Part shown: piece by piece, positions 1 through 9,335 of the stretch | How the letters are laid out: each line of letters begins with the position of its first letter | How positions within the stretch are numbered: the first letter of the stretch is position 1 | Assembly (NCBI GenBank): GCA_017470245.1 | Contig: JAFUEV010000072.1 | Coordinates: 1-64,000 of the forward strand | Length of the DNA stretch: 64,000 bases | Direction: 5' to 3' | Source: a bacterium | GTDB lineage: Bacteria; Cyanobacteriota; Vampirovibrionia; Gastranaerophilales; Gastranaerophilaceae | Notes under the pieces: model-generated | The model's database searches: none | What the model was told of the DNA's origin: nothing | Seen by the model: the letters and a program-made list of their open reading frames with translations, nothing else | Position numbers and translations under genes: made by a program

Positions 1-793
1 ATGGCTTTGATACATTATCCATAAATACGCTAACATTTCCACTTTTTGTTACTTTTAAGATATTATCAGCTTCAAAATTGGCAATGTATATATTATCAAA
101 AGCATCTATGGCTAAACCGACAGGGCCATCCAACAAATAGTCTTTTACATAATTTGTTTTGTTTTTGTTTCTGTCAACTTTGATTATTGCATTATCAGAA
201 TAGCTTGCAACAAAAATATTCCCTTCAGAATCAACAACCATACCCGCGGGGGAATTAAATTTATCAATTAATACACGTTTGTTTTTATTTGCTACAGTTA
301 CTTTCGAACGTTCTATTTTATTTCTCTGTGAATCAAATTGCTCTTTTGCATCTGCATACAATTGTTTTACAGTACCGTAATGTACATAATCATCAGGAAT
401 ATATTTCAAATATTTCATAGTCAACGCATAATTTTTTCTGTTATAAGAAATTTTAGCCGCTTGCAAAATTGCATCATAGTCATAAGGATTCAAAGCAATT
501 ATTTTAACATAAATGTTATATGCCTCATCATATTTTTCTTGAGCTACATAGACTGCAGCAATGTTATAATAAGCATCCGTCATATTAGGATTATATTTAA
601 GCGCCTGTTGAAAATGCGAAATAGCAGTATCATAAGCTTTCATGTTTATCATATCAACACCACGCTTATATTCCGTAACTGCTCTGTTCAAATCACTTTC
701 GGTTATTTCTATGTCTTCCGAAAAACAAACATTACTATTAAGAATAAATATTCCTGTTAATAATATACTAAATATAAATAATTTCTTTTTCAT
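1..793 (-). CDS. TPR and NHL/beta-propeller exported protein (C-terminus cut by window edge)
   Basis: Read by hand on the minus strand. It starts with MKKKLFIFSILLTGIFILNS, a clear signal peptide, so the protein is exported. Residues ~30-150 carry TPR-like helices (for example MKAYDTAISHFQQALKYNPN, then EKYDEAYNIYVKIIALNP). From about residue 170 NHL/SMP-30-like blades follow (FNSPAGMVVDSEGNIFVASY, then GPVGLAIDAFDNIYIANFEA). The frame is open to base 1, so the C-terminus lies outside the window. The start ATG overlaps the gatA stop in TAATG, implying translational coupling with gatA. TPR plus NHL suggests a protein-interaction scaffold; no enzymatic role is evident. The gene call is confident, the function is not. 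Confidence 0.8.
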   Translation of the reverse strand, partial: MKKKLFIFSILLTGIFILNSNVCFSEDIEITESDLNRAVTEYKRGVDMINMKAYDTAISHFQQALKYNPNMTDAYYNIAAVYVAQEKYDEAYNIYVKIIALNPYDYDAILQAAKISYNRKNYALTMKYLKYIPDDYVHYGTVKQLYADAKEQFDSQRNKIERSKVTVANKNKRVLIDKFNSPAGMVVDSEGNIFVASYSDNAIIKVDRNKNKTNYVKDYLLDGPVGLAIDAFDNIYIANFEADNILKVTKSGNVSVFMDNVSKP

Positions 794-2271
794 TATACCA
801 ACGTCATTGATGGAGTACTATAATTAAATTGTACAACTTCTTCGAGTTTAAAGGCAACATTTAACAATTTTGATTCGTTCAAACAATCAGCCTGAAGTTG
901 TAACCCGATAGGCATACCCGTTTTATCCAATCCAACAGGTATATTCATAGCCGGAATACCTGCAAGATTTGCTGTAATGGTTGCTATATCGGTCAAATAC
1001 ATACTTAACGGATCTTCAACTTTAGAACCTATATCGAATGCCGTATGAGGACAAGTCGGAGATAATAATACATCAACTTTTTTGAATGCATTGTCAAAAT
1101 CATTTTTAACAAGACGTCTTAATTGTTGAGCTTTTTTGTAATACGCATCATAATAACCGGAACTTAAAGCATAAGTACCAAGCATTATTCTTCTTTTTAC
1201 TTCTTCTCCAAATCCTTGAGCCCTTGTCTTAACGTACATATCATATAATGTATCAACATCTTTTGCTCTATATCCATATTTTACGCCGTCAAATCTCGCA
1301 AGATTTGAGCTTGCTTCAGCAGTAGCAATGATATAATATACTGCAATAGAATAATTTATAAGCGGCAGAGAAATTTCAACTATTTCTGCACCAAGTTCTT
1401 TATATGTATTCAATGATTTTTGAATAGCTTCGGAAACTTCAGGCATTAAACCTTCACCGCATAATTCTTTTATATAACCTATTTTTACACCTTTTAAATC
1501 ATTTCTTAAATCTTTTGTAAAGTCAGGCACAGGTTGTGACAAAGATGTCGAATCTTTTTCATCATGACCGGCTATTGCATTCAATAATAGAGCAGAATCT
1601 TCAACTGTTCTTGTAATAGGGCCTATTTGATCAAGTGAAGAAGCGAAAGCAATAAGTCCGTATCTTGATACACGACCGTATGTTGGTTTTAATCCTACTA
1701 AACCGCAATAGCTTCCGGGTAATCTTATACTTCCACCTGTATCAGAACCCAATGCAACAGTAGCTTCACCTGCTGCAACAGCTGCAGCACTGCCACCTGA
1801 ACTACCGCCCGGAACTTTTTTTAAATTCCAAGGATTTCTTGTAATTTTTGTTGCAGAATTTTCTGTACTGGAGCCCATTGCGAACTCATCCATATTTGCC
1901 TTACCGATTATAGGTATTAAATTTGTTTTTAATTTTTGTGTAACAGTAGCATCGTAAGGCGAAACAAAATTAGCTAAAATTTTACTTGATGCTGTTGTCG
2001 GATATGATTTTAAATTAATATTATCTTTTAATGCAAGCGGAATACCTGCCAATGGAGCAATTTCCTCTCCGTTTTTTATTTTTTCATCAACTTTTTTGGC
2101 GGTTTCCAATGCAAAATCTTTTGTTAAAGAGTTATATGCACCAATTTCTCCTTCAACCGCATTTATTTGTTCATATACTGCTTCGGTTAATTCTACAGCA
2201 CTTACTTCTTTATCTAATAATGCCTTCCTTTGTTCTTTTGAAGACTTTGTGATTAATTCACGAATATTCAA
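793..2271 (-). CDS. gatA: Aspartyl/glutamyl-tRNA(Asn/Gln) amidotransferase subunit A
   Basis: Amidase-signature enzyme of the GatCAB complex. It releases ammonia from glutamine and passes it to GatB to convert Glu-tRNA(Gln) and/or Asp-tRNA(Asn). 492 aa, the usual length. The Ser-cisSer-Lys triad is visible: Lys in LALKDN (~residue 80), the glycine-rich segment GGSSGGSAAAVAAG (~155-168) and DTGGSIRLPG (~177-186). Subunits B and C are not in this window. The gene is divergent from ruvB, and its TAA overlaps the start of the downstream TPR/NHL gene by one base, suggesting one transcript. Confidence 0.97.
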   Translation of the reverse strand: MNIRELITKSSKEQRKALLDKEVSAVELTEAVYEQINAVEGEIGAYNSLTKDFALETAKKVDEKIKNGEEIAPLAGIPLALKDNINLKSYPTTASSKILANFVSPYDATVTQKLKTNLIPIIGKANMDEFAMGSSTENSATKITRNPWNLKKVPGGSSGGSAAAVAAGEATVALGSDTGGSIRLPGSYCGLVGLKPTYGRVSRYGLIAFASSLDQIGPITRTVEDSALLLNAIAGHDEKDSTSLSQPVPDFTKDLRNDLKGVKIGYIKELCGEGLMPEVSEAIQKSLNTYKELGAEIVEISLPLINYSIAVYYIIATAEASSNLARFDGVKYGYRAKDVDTLYDMYVKTRAQGFGEEVKRRIMLGTYALSSGYYDAYYKKAQQLRRLVKNDFDNAFKKVDVLLSPTCPHTAFDIGSKVEDPLSMYLTDIATITANLAGIPAMNIPVGLDKTGMPIGLQLQADCLNESKLLNVAFKLEEVVQFNYSTPSMTLV

Positions 2272-2387
2272 TTTATATACCTCTCATGCTCTTCTCTTTA
2301 TATTATAAATTAAAGACGTAAAATTAGTACATTATTTTCATTTTTGTATTAATGATGTTATTATATAAGTTAAAAAGAGGTTCTATA

Positions 2388-3449
2388 GTGGCTATTATAT
2401 CTGATGATGATAACATAAAATTTGATAAACAAAAAAATGAAGACACAACTGCAGAAGAAACTTCATTTGATATGTCTTTTGAATCTAATATTCGACCTAA
2501 ATTATTTAACGAATATATAGGACAAAGTGCACTAAAAGCAACTCTTAAAATATCAATTGAAGCAGCCAAAAAACGGGAACTTCCACTGGATCACATCTTG
2601 TTCTACGGACCCCCCGGATTAGGCAAAACAACACTTGCAACAGTTATAGCAACTGAAATGAATTCAAATATAAAAATAACATCAGCTCCGTCATTAGAAC
2701 GGCCGAGAGACATTATAGGTTTATTAATGGCATTAAAAGCAGGTGACGTCTTATTTATTGATGAAATACACCGTTTAAACAAAATATCCGAAGAAATTCT
2801 TTACCCAGCAATGGAGGACTTCTATTTGGATATGACAACAGGAAAGGGGCAAACTTTAAAATCAATAAGAATACCAATTCCCAAATTTACTTTAATAGGT
2901 GCAACAACAAAAGCCGGAGCCCTTTCCGGTCCGTTAAGGGACAGGTTTGGTATAATTCACAGACTGGAATTTTATACAGATGAAGAACTAAAACAAGTCA
3001 TACAAAGAACCTCAAAAATTTTAGAAATAAAAATCGACGAAAATGGTGCCATTGCAATAGCAAGACGTTCAAGAGGAACTCCAAGAATTGCAAACAGACT
3101 TGTAAAACGTGTCAGAGATTATGCAATAGTAAAATCAAACGGTATTATTGATGAAAAAACCGCAAATAAAGCACTTGATGTATTGCAAATAGATAAATAC
3201 GGGTTAGACAATACTGATAGGTCATTGTTAAAAATTATAGCAGAAAACTATAATGGGGGACCTGTTGGAATAGAAACACTCGCTACTGCATTAGGCGAAG
3301 ATTCTAAAACTATTGAAGATGTTTATGAGCCATATCTTGTTCAAAGAGGATTTCTTCAAAGAACCCCTCGCGGAAGGAAATTAACTCCGTTGGCTTGTAA
3401 ATGTTTCAACATTTCTAATATAGACTTGCAACAATCTCTATTTGAATAG
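2388..3449 (+). CDS. ruvB: Holliday junction branch migration ATPase RuvB
   Basis: AAA+ motor that with RuvA drives Holliday-junction branch migration in the cytoplasm. Walker [10 protein letters not shown] at ~residues 74-82, Walker [11 protein letters not shown] at ~121-130, sensor-1 region [18 protein letters not shown] and a C-terminal winged-helix segment ([19 protein letters not shown]). The frame is open from ATG 2352. The GTG at 2388 is preferred because AGAGG (2376-2380) lies 7 bases upstream and the ATG lacks a ribosome site. This gives 353 aa, close to the family norm. Divergent from gatA. Confidence 0.95.
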   Translation: MAIISDDDNIKFDKQKNEDTTAEETSFDMSFESNIRPKLFNEYIGQSALKATLKISIEAAKKRELPLDHILFYGPPGLGKTTLATVIATEMNSNIKITSAPSLERPRDIIGLLMALKAGDVLFIDEIHRLNKISEEILYPAMEDFYLDMTTGKGQTLKSIRIPIPKFTLIGATTKAGALSGPLRDRFGIIHRLEFYTDEELKQVIQRTSKILEIKIDENGAIAIARRSRGTPRIANRLVKRVRDYAIVKSNGIIDEKTANKALDVLQIDKYGLDNTDRSLLKIIAENYNGGPVGIETLATALGEDSKTIEDVYEPYLVQRGFLQRTPRGRKLTPLACKCFNISNIDLQQSLFE

Positions 3450-3534
3450 TTTTAGATAAATTGATATAATTTTTATGCAAGGTTGGTTTTAAAAACTAAT
3501 TTATAATTATAAATGTTATTGAGGGTGCTTTTTT

Positions 3535-5391
3535 ATGAAAAAAATTTTTTTATTGTTAACTGCATTCATTTTTTGTTTTCTATCAACAAATTCCGCTTAT
3601 GCAGAAAATTTTTATATAAAAAATTATGATATAAACATTACATTATTTGAAACTAATAAAGTACAGGTTGAAGAGAAAATAGATGTATTTTTTACCTCAC
3701 CTTCACACGGAATATACAGAAGTATACCGTTAAGTTACAATGTTAGGTACCCTGACGGTTCAAGCAGAAAAGTAAAATCCAAAATTTCAAAAATTTCTGC
3801 AACCGAAAAAATTCCCGAAGTATCCCTTTCTAACGGTTTCCATATTATAAAGATGGGAAATGCCAATAAACTTATAACAGGTGATAAAACATACGAGATA
3901 AAATATATTTATACATTGCCAAACCCTAATTACAAAGATGGTCAAGAGTTTTATTACAATATTGTTGGAACACAATGGAATACAAAAATAGAACATGTTT
4001 CATTTAATATACAAATGCCAAAGGAATTTGACAAAGATAAAGTCGGATTATCAATAGGTAGTGACGGACTAGTAGGATTTGATAATTCAGGAGTATTTTC
4101 AATTAAAGGATTAAATATTTCAGGTATGACATCAAGAACCCTAAATAACAAAGAAGGAATAACAATAAGAGTATCCTTACCTAAAGATTATTTTAAAATT
4201 GAAAAAAATAAAAATATATCCGAAACAGCTTTTTCAATTAACATAGGTATGTTTATCTTGGCTCTTGTATCCTTTTTAATTTGGTTATTCTTTGGAAAAG
4301 ATGAACCGGTAATACCCATTGTAAATTTTTACCCGCCTCTAAATCAAAACAGTGCGGAAGTCGGCGTAGAATACAGAGGAAAATCATCAGAAAAAGATGT
4401 TATTTCATTAATTTTCTATCTCGCAAGCAAAGGATATATTGAAATAGAGGATAATGATATTTCTTTCAAATTAAAAAAATTGAAAGATTATAAAGGGAAA
4501 AATCCTTATGAATTAAAATTAATGAACATTTTATTCGCATTTGGAAGAGAAACCGTAACTCAAGAAGAATTGATAGCACTCGATTTTTATAAAAGAACTG
4601 AAGAAATACAAAAAATGCTTCAAGATAACATAAAAAAAGGTATTTTTGATAAAAATGCTTGTACATTTGAAAAAATATTAATCATATCCGGATGTATTTT
4701 AGGACTTCTGGCTTTATTAATATATACAATGGGCGGTTTTAGCTGGGAATTTATATCCGATATAAAAGAGAAAGGTATATTGTTTTTATTAGTATTTCCT
4801 GTAATTGCATTAACCGTACTGATTTCAGGGCTAATTTCAAAAACTCCTGTCGCAAATAAAGTTTTTTTATGTGTCTGGAGTTCGATGTTTGGCGGAATAC
4901 CAACAATTATTATATTTTCAGAATTTGGAATAGATTCTCAAAATATTCATTATCCGACAATTTTAACCGGAATAATATGTATTATTGTTTCAATTATTTG
5001 TCTGATTAACTTACCAAAAAGAAATAAACGAGGAAAAATATTATTGGGCGAAATTCTTGGATTTAAAAAATTCCTCGAAGTCGCAGAAAGAAACAGAATA
5101 GAAGTTTTAATGGCAGAGAACAGGGATTATTGTTATGAAATGATTCCTTATGCTTATGTTTTAGGTGTTGAAGATAAATGGCTTAAAAATTTTGAGAATA
5201 TAATACAAAGTAATCCAAAATGGATAACAGGAACGTCAAGGATAAACTCTCGTACTTTTTTAAACTTAACCCGAATGATGTCTGAGACTACGACTGCTCC
5301 TATTTCTTCAGGGGCAAGTCATTATTCTTCCGGTGGCGGCGGTGGATTTTCGGGTGGCGGCGGTGGTGGCGGCGGTGGCGGCTCTTGGTAA
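3535..5391 (+). CDS. DUF2207 membrane protein with polyglycine tail
   Basis: 618 aa. Signal peptide at residues 1-24, then an extracytoplasmic beta-rich DUF2207 domain (~25-220, with IDVFFTSPSHGIYRSIPLSY). A membrane helix lies near 235-253 and a cytoplasmic segment follows. Three to four helices come at ~380-490. The C-terminus ends in a GGGGGFSGGG-type glycine run closing with SW. This architecture and Gly-Ser-Trp tail are typical of DUF2207 (predicted membrane) proteins, whose biochemical role is unknown. A GAGGG ribosome site precedes ATG 3535. Stands alone, with hairpins following. Confidence 0.9.
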   Translation: MKKIFLLLTAFIFCFLSTNSAYAENFYIKNYDINITLFETNKVQVEEKIDVFFTSPSHGIYRSIPLSYNVRYPDGSSRKVKSKISKISATEKIPEVSLSNGFHIIKMGNANKLITGDKTYEIKYIYTLPNPNYKDGQEFYYNIVGTQWNTKIEHVSFNIQMPKEFDKDKVGLSIGSDGLVGFDNSGVFSIKGLNISGMTSRTLNNKEGITIRVSLPKDYFKIEKNKNISETAFSINIGMFILALVSFLIWLFFGKDEPVIPIVNFYPPLNQNSAEVGVEYRGKSSEKDVISLIFYLASKGYIEIEDNDISFKLKKLKDYKGKNPYELKLMNILFAFGRETVTQEELIALDFYKRTEEIQKMLQDNIKKGIFDKNACTFEKILIISGCILGLLALLIYTMGGFSWEFISDIKEKGILFLLVFPVIALTVLISGLISKTPVANKVFLCVWSSMFGGIPTIIIFSEFGIDSQNIHYPTILTGIICIIVSIICLINLPKRNKRGKILLGEILGFKKFLEVAERNRIEVLMAENRDYCYEMIPYAYVLGVEDKWLKNFENIIQSNPKWITGTSRINSRTFLNLTRMMSETTTAPISSGASHYSSGGGGGFSGGGGGGGGGGSW

Positions 5392-5451
5392 TCAAAATTG
5401 TAATTTAAATCTGACAGTATATTAAAATATATACCAGAGAGTAATATACAC

Positions 5452-5465
5452 TTGGGCTAACCCAA
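5452..5465. terminator. Hairpin downstream of the DUF2207 gene
   Basis: TTGGG-CTAA-CCCAA, extended outward by ATACA/TGTAT with one bulged base. It lacks a strong T-run, so it may be a processing or weak termination hairpin for the gene ending at 5391. Confidence 0.4.
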
Positions 5466-5526
5466 TGTATTATATAAATACCATTTGAACTATACATTAT
5501 TAAAAATAATGTAATTAATTCCAACA

Positions 5527-5558
5527 AACTTTATGGCAAATGCTATAAAGTTTTTTTT
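5527..5558 (+). terminator. Rho-independent terminator before the sugar locus
   Basis: Stem AACTTTATGGC / GCTATAAAGTT (one G-U pair) around the loop AAAT, followed by eight T residues. It separates DUF2207 transcription from the phosphatase gene starting at 5629. Confidence 0.75.
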
Positions 5559-5628
5559 AATTCATTGACTTTTACATTTATAAAAATATATACTTATTAT
5601 CGTAAATTAGATAACCTAAGAGGTTGGA

Positions 5629-6123
5629 GTGATACCTAAAGTTTTTATTTTGGATGTAGATGGAATATTAACAGATGGCGGGTTTTATTATTCGGAAGAA
5701 GGGAAAATATTAAAAAAATTTGGTCCCGATGACAATGATGCATTAAAATTACTCGAACCTTATATCGAAATCCGTTTTGTATCAGGGGATAAAAGAGGTT
5801 TTAATATTACAAAAAAAAGAATAGAAGATATGCATTATCCTATTGATTTTGTAAGTACGACAAAAAGAATTGACTGGATAAAAGAGAAATATAACCTTGA
5901 AGAAGTTATATATATGGGTGACGGAATATTTGACTGTATGGTTATGAATGAAGTAGGATATGCAATTGCGACATCTGACTCAGATGAGAACGCACAAGAA
6001 GCAGCTAACTACATTACTAAAAGAATCGGCGGTCACAGAGCTGTTTCTGAAGCTTGTCTGCACATTCTTGAAAAATTTTTTGTTCCGTATAAACCACTAA
6101 AAATAAGTAAAAAAAGAAGATAA
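5629..6123 (+). CDS. KdsC-like HAD phosphatase
   Basis: 164 aa, C0-type HAD phosphatase of the KdsC/YrbI family, which usually dephosphorylates a phosphosugar acid such as KDO-8-P. Motif I is LDVDGILTDG with nucleophile Asp9 and acid/base Asp11. Motif II is the Ser in RFVSGDKRG, the Lys is in STTKRIDWI, and motif IV is YMGDGIFDCMVM. The start is GTG 5629 behind AAGAGG (5618-5623). It is 2 bases from the cupin gene and two genes from a nucleotidyltransferase-kinase fusion, so a role in making an activated sugar or polyol is likely. No KDO synthase is nearby, so the substrate is undetermined. Confidence 0.88.
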   Translation: MIPKVFILDVDGILTDGGFYYSEEGKILKKFGPDDNDALKLLEPYIEIRFVSGDKRGFNITKKRIEDMHYPIDFVSTTKRIDWIKEKYNLEEVIYMGDGIFDCMVMNEVGYAIATSDSDENAQEAANYITKRIGGHRAVSEACLHILEKFFVPYKPLKISKKRR

Positions 6124-6125
6124 CA

Positions 6126-6467
6126 ATGCAAAATATTATAAAAAAGCCCTGGGGACAGGAAGAAATACTTGAATTAAACGATAAATATATGTTAAAAAGA
6201 CTTACAATGCTGCAAGGATGCAGATGTTCCCTACAATATCATAACAAAAAAAGAGAAACAATCTATGTTCTATCGGGAGAATTAAAAATAATACAAGGAA
6301 CAAATAAACAGAATTTGAATTGCAATATATACAAAACCGGCGATGTAATAACCATAGAACCAAAGATTATACATAGAATGGAAGCTGCAGCTGAAAGTGT
6401 ATATTTGGAAGCAAGCACTCCTGATACTGATGATACGGTAAGAATTGAAGATGACTACAACAGATAA
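6126..6467 (+). CDS. Mannose-6-phosphate-isomerase-type cupin
   Basis: 113 aa, single cupin resembling the C-terminal isomerase domain of type II phosphomannose isomerase/GDP-mannose pyrophosphorylase. It has the KPWGQEE opening, then CSLQYHNKKRETIYVLSGEL holding the metal-site His/Gln/Glu, and a second motif around PKIIHRMEA. It is normally fused to a nucleotidyltransferase; here it stands alone, but the next gene encodes such a domain and overlaps it by 17 bases. Probably isomerises or binds a phosphosugar of the local pathway. A true mannose-6-P isomerase activity is plausible but not shown. Confidence 0.82.
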   Translation: MQNIIKKPWGQEEILELNDKYMLKRLTMLQGCRCSLQYHNKKRETIYVLSGELKIIQGTNKQNLNCNIYKTGDVITIEPKIIHRMEAAAESVYLEASTPDTDDTVRIEDDYNR

Positions 6468-8034
6468 AAACAGATATAAAGTTCTAATTCCGACGGCAGG
6501 AACAGGAAGCAGACTCAATAACTTAACAAAATATATAAATAAATCACTTATAAACATAGAAAATAAACCTGCTATTTCAAGAATTATAGAAATGTTTCCT
6601 GAAAATACGGAATTTGTAATAGCATTAGGATATAAAGCCAATCTTGTAAAACAGTTTTTATCTCTTGCATATCCTGACAAAAGATTTTCATACGGAACGG
6701 TAGACAAATATAAAGGTGAAGGTTCAGGGCTTGGTTTAAGTATTTTAGCTTGTAAAGAATTTCTTCAAGAACCATTTGTTTTTTGTTCTTGCGACACAAT
6801 TGTTTCAGAAAAAATTCCGTTTCCTGATAAAAATATTGCAGGTTACGCAAAAAGAGAAAATAAATCCGAGTACAGAACATTAGAACTAAAAGACAATAAA
6901 GTTATTTCCTTACTGGAAAAAGAAAAATCAAATTATAACTCCGAACCATATATTGGTTTAGCCTGTATAAAAGATTGGGAAAATTTTTGGAAATATATGG
7001 AAGAAGGCAAAGAGACAGCAATACAAATCGGAGAATCTTATGCATTAAAAGAATTTGCAAACCAAAATCAATTATATGCTAAAGAATTTACGTGGTTCGA
7101 TACAGGGAATGTCAAAGAACTTGAAAAAACTATTAATCATTTTAAAGACAAAAATTCCCCCAATATTTTACCAAAGCCTGATGAAGCAATTTGGTTTATA
7201 AATGACAAAGTAATAAAATTTTCGGACAATACTAATTTCATAAAAGATAGAGTTGAAAGAGTAAAATATTTAAAAGGTTTTGTTCCTGAGATAACAGCAT
7301 ATACAGAAAACATGTACTGTTATAAAAACATAGAAGGAACCGTTTTATCCAAAATAAAAGACATTGAACTTTTTAAGAAATTATTGTCATTTTCTAAAGC
7401 ATTTTGGGAAACAAAAATTTTATCAGAAGAAGAGAACAGTAATTTCTTGGAAATTTGCAAAAAGTTTTATTATACTAAAACTATTGACCGAATAAATTTG
7501 TATTATAAAAACTTTGATAAAGACGACAAAGAATATGAAATCAACGGCAAGAAATATCCGAAACTTGCTGATATTTTAAAAGAAGTGAACTGGAACAATA
7601 TTTTTAACGGTTTAGCCGGTCGCTTTCACGGAGATTTTCACTTTGAAAATATCTTATATAACTCCAAAGGCAATACCTTTAAATTTTTAGATTGGCGTCA
7701 AAATTTTGGCGGAATTTTGGAATACGGAGATATATACTATGATTTGGCGAAACTAAATCATGGTTTAATTATTTGTCATGAATTAATAGCACAAAACAGG
7801 TTTACTGTTAAATTTGATAAGACAAAAGTAATATACTCATTTAAACGAAAACAAATACTTGAAGAATGTGAAAAATATTATTATAAATGGTTAGACGAAA
7901 ATGGATATGATGTAAAAAAAGTAAAAATATTAACAGCTTTGATATATTTAAACATAGCTGCTCTTCATCACTACCCGTATTGCCACTTATTGTATTTTCT
8001 TGGAACCAAAATGTTATATGACAATATTACTTAG
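6451..8034 (+). CDS. Bifunctional nucleotidyltransferase / APH-choline-kinase-like protein
   Basis: 527 aa from ATG 6451 (an in-frame TTG at 6445 is less likely). Residues ~8-230 form a sugar-phosphate nucleotidyltransferase (LIPTAGTGSRLNNLTKYINK, with a divalent-metal Asp region CSCDT). Residues ~240-525 form an aminoglycoside/choline-kinase-like fold with Brenner motif FHGDFHFENIL and the metal-binding FLDWRQNFGG. The domain pair recalls LicC/LicA-type or sugar kinase plus pyrophosphorylase pathways in one chain: kinase makes X-P, transferase makes NDP-X. Operonic with the phosphatase and cupin. Its 3' end overlaps the convergent glycosyltransferase by 8 bases. Substrate unknown. Confidence 0.85.
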   Translation: MTTTDKNRYKVLIPTAGTGSRLNNLTKYINKSLINIENKPAISRIIEMFPENTEFVIALGYKANLVKQFLSLAYPDKRFSYGTVDKYKGEGSGLGLSILACKEFLQEPFVFCSCDTIVSEKIPFPDKNIAGYAKRENKSEYRTLELKDNKVISLLEKEKSNYNSEPYIGLACIKDWENFWKYMEEGKETAIQIGESYALKEFANQNQLYAKEFTWFDTGNVKELEKTINHFKDKNSPNILPKPDEAIWFINDKVIKFSDNTNFIKDRVERVKYLKGFVPEITAYTENMYCYKNIEGTVLSKIKDIELFKKLLSFSKAFWETKILSEEENSNFLEICKKFYYTKTIDRINLYYKNFDKDDKEYEINGKKYPKLADILKEVNWNNIFNGLAGRFHGDFHFENILYNSKGNTFKFLDWRQNFGGILEYGDIYYDLAKLNHGLIICHELIAQNRFTVKFDKTKVIYSFKRKQILEECEKYYYKWLDENGYDVKKVKILTALIYLNIAALHHYPYCHLLYFLGTKMLYDNIT

Positions 8035-8821
8035 ATAAATTAGAATACACCGTCTCAGACTCATAACTTTCGATTATATTTGTTCTTAATTCAGATTTTA
8101 TAAATCTTTCTTTACTTGCAAGATATTTAAAGAGTTTAGATAATAAATCAAACGCCTGACTTGTAACCTTTACATTAGATACCTGTCCTTCTTCTTTCCA
8201 GGTTAAAGGGAAAAATTTATACTTTTGCTTATAAAAATCCAAAGCCATAGTCATAATATAATTAAAAGTCAAAGCATCCGGAAATTTTTCCCAATACTTA
8301 TTTTTAAGCATCTTAACGCTATAGATATTAAGTCCGCCGCCTAAATCATATAATATTTTTAACAGACAAATTGAAAATAGGATATTGAAACAAATATTTC
8401 CCAATATTCTAACAGGAGAATAATTAACGAGCTTAGAACCTTTCATAAATCTTGCGCCAAGACAACAATCATAATTTTTATATATTTTATTATCCAATAT
8501 TTCTTTAATGTCAGATATATCACCCTGATTGTCACCATGCAAAACGACCAAATAATCAAAATTATTATCTATAGCATAGTTAAAAGCAACTTTATGAGAA
8601 CCGCCAAGGTTATAATTATTTTTATTTTTCATTAACGATACGGGAAAATCAGGATGATTTTCCGCCCATTTTTTAGAATTATTAAACGTGTTATCCGTGC
8701 TGCAGTTATCAATAACAATCACTTCCGTAAAATATGAAGAATATGATAATAAAGATTCTAAAACTTTTACAATCTCTTTCTGACAGTTATAACAAGGTAT
8801 AAATAATAATATATTATCCAT
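8027..8821 (-). CDS. GT2 family glycosyltransferase (polyprenyl-phosphate sugar transferase type)
   Basis: 264 aa from the ATG at 8821 (MDNILLFIPCYN). A longer frame reaches 8911 but would run into the divergent cupin gene's leader, and an AGG/GGGG ribosome-like site precedes 8821. It shows the GT-A features FIPCYN, VIVIDNCSTDNT and the DXD-like HGDNQGD. A hydrophobic stretch (CFNILFSICLLKILYDLGGG) could touch the membrane. Transfers an activated sugar, acceptor unknown. Sits inside the sugar-nucleotide locus, opposite in strand. Confidence 0.85.
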   Translation of the reverse strand: MDNILLFIPCYNCQKEIVKVLESLLSYSSYFTEVIVIDNCSTDNTFNNSKKWAENHPDFPVSLMKNKNNYNLGGSHKVAFNYAIDNNFDYLVVLHGDNQGDISDIKEILDNKIYKNYDCCLGARFMKGSKLVNYSPVRILGNICFNILFSICLLKILYDLGGGLNIYSVKMLKNKYWEKFPDALTFNYIMTMALDFYKQKYKFFPLTWKEEGQVSNVKVTSQAFDLLSKLFKYLASKERFIKSELRTNIIESYESETVYSNLSK

Positions 8822-8903
8822 TAACGCCCCAACCTGTATTACATTATTAACTCTTTTTTTTTTTATTATATAATATGAACAACTTAAATAAAAGGTAGGT
8901 TTT

Positions 8904-9335
8904 ATGTTCAAAAATTTCTATTACAATAATAATCATATTGCACTTGTAATAAGAAGTAACTATTCTACTGAAGGGATTAAATTTTTCACAAAAGACGATA
9001 ATATCCAACAAGTCGGATATATGAGCCATAAAAAAGGTACAGAGATTGACTCTCACATACATAATGAAATTCAACGTGTAATAAAAGGAACACCGGAAGT
9101 TCTTATTATAAAAAAAGGCAAAATAAGACTTGATTTATACACAAGAGAAAAAGAATATATCGAAAGTACAGTATTAAATGAAGGAGATATTGTACTGCTT
9201 TTAGATGGCGGGCATGGTTTGAAATGTCTTGAAGATGTGGAAATGATGGAAGTAAAACAAGGACCTTATTTAGGAGTAAACGATAAAGAAAGATTTCCTT
9301 CTATATCAGATGATAAGGTAATTATAAATGACTGA
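8904..9335 (+). CDS. Cupin protein of sugar-nucleotide locus
   Basis: 143 aa, single cupin barrel. Metal-site motif 1 is SHIHNEIQR, preceding VLIIKKGKIRLDLY. Motif 2 is near LLLDGGHGLKCL. Similar small cupins often lie beside DegT aminotransferases in O-antigen/capsule clusters, where they act as isomerases or stabilise keto-sugars. It overlaps the aminotransferase start by 8 bases, implying coupled translation. Start ATG 8904 has AGGTAGG upstream. Exact reaction unknown. Confidence 0.8.
   Translation: MFKNFYYNNNHIALVIRSNYSTEGIKFFTKDDNIQQVGYMSHKKGTEIDSHIHNEIQRVIKGTPEVLIIKKGKIRLDLYTREKEYIESTVLNEGDIVLLLDGGHGLKCLEDVEMMEVKQGPYLGVNDKERFPSISDDKVIIND

Noticed and set aside
338..827. Plus-strand frames opposite the first gene
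   Set aside because: They are antisense shadows of the minus-strand TPR/NHL gene, which has signal peptide, domains and coupling to gatA.
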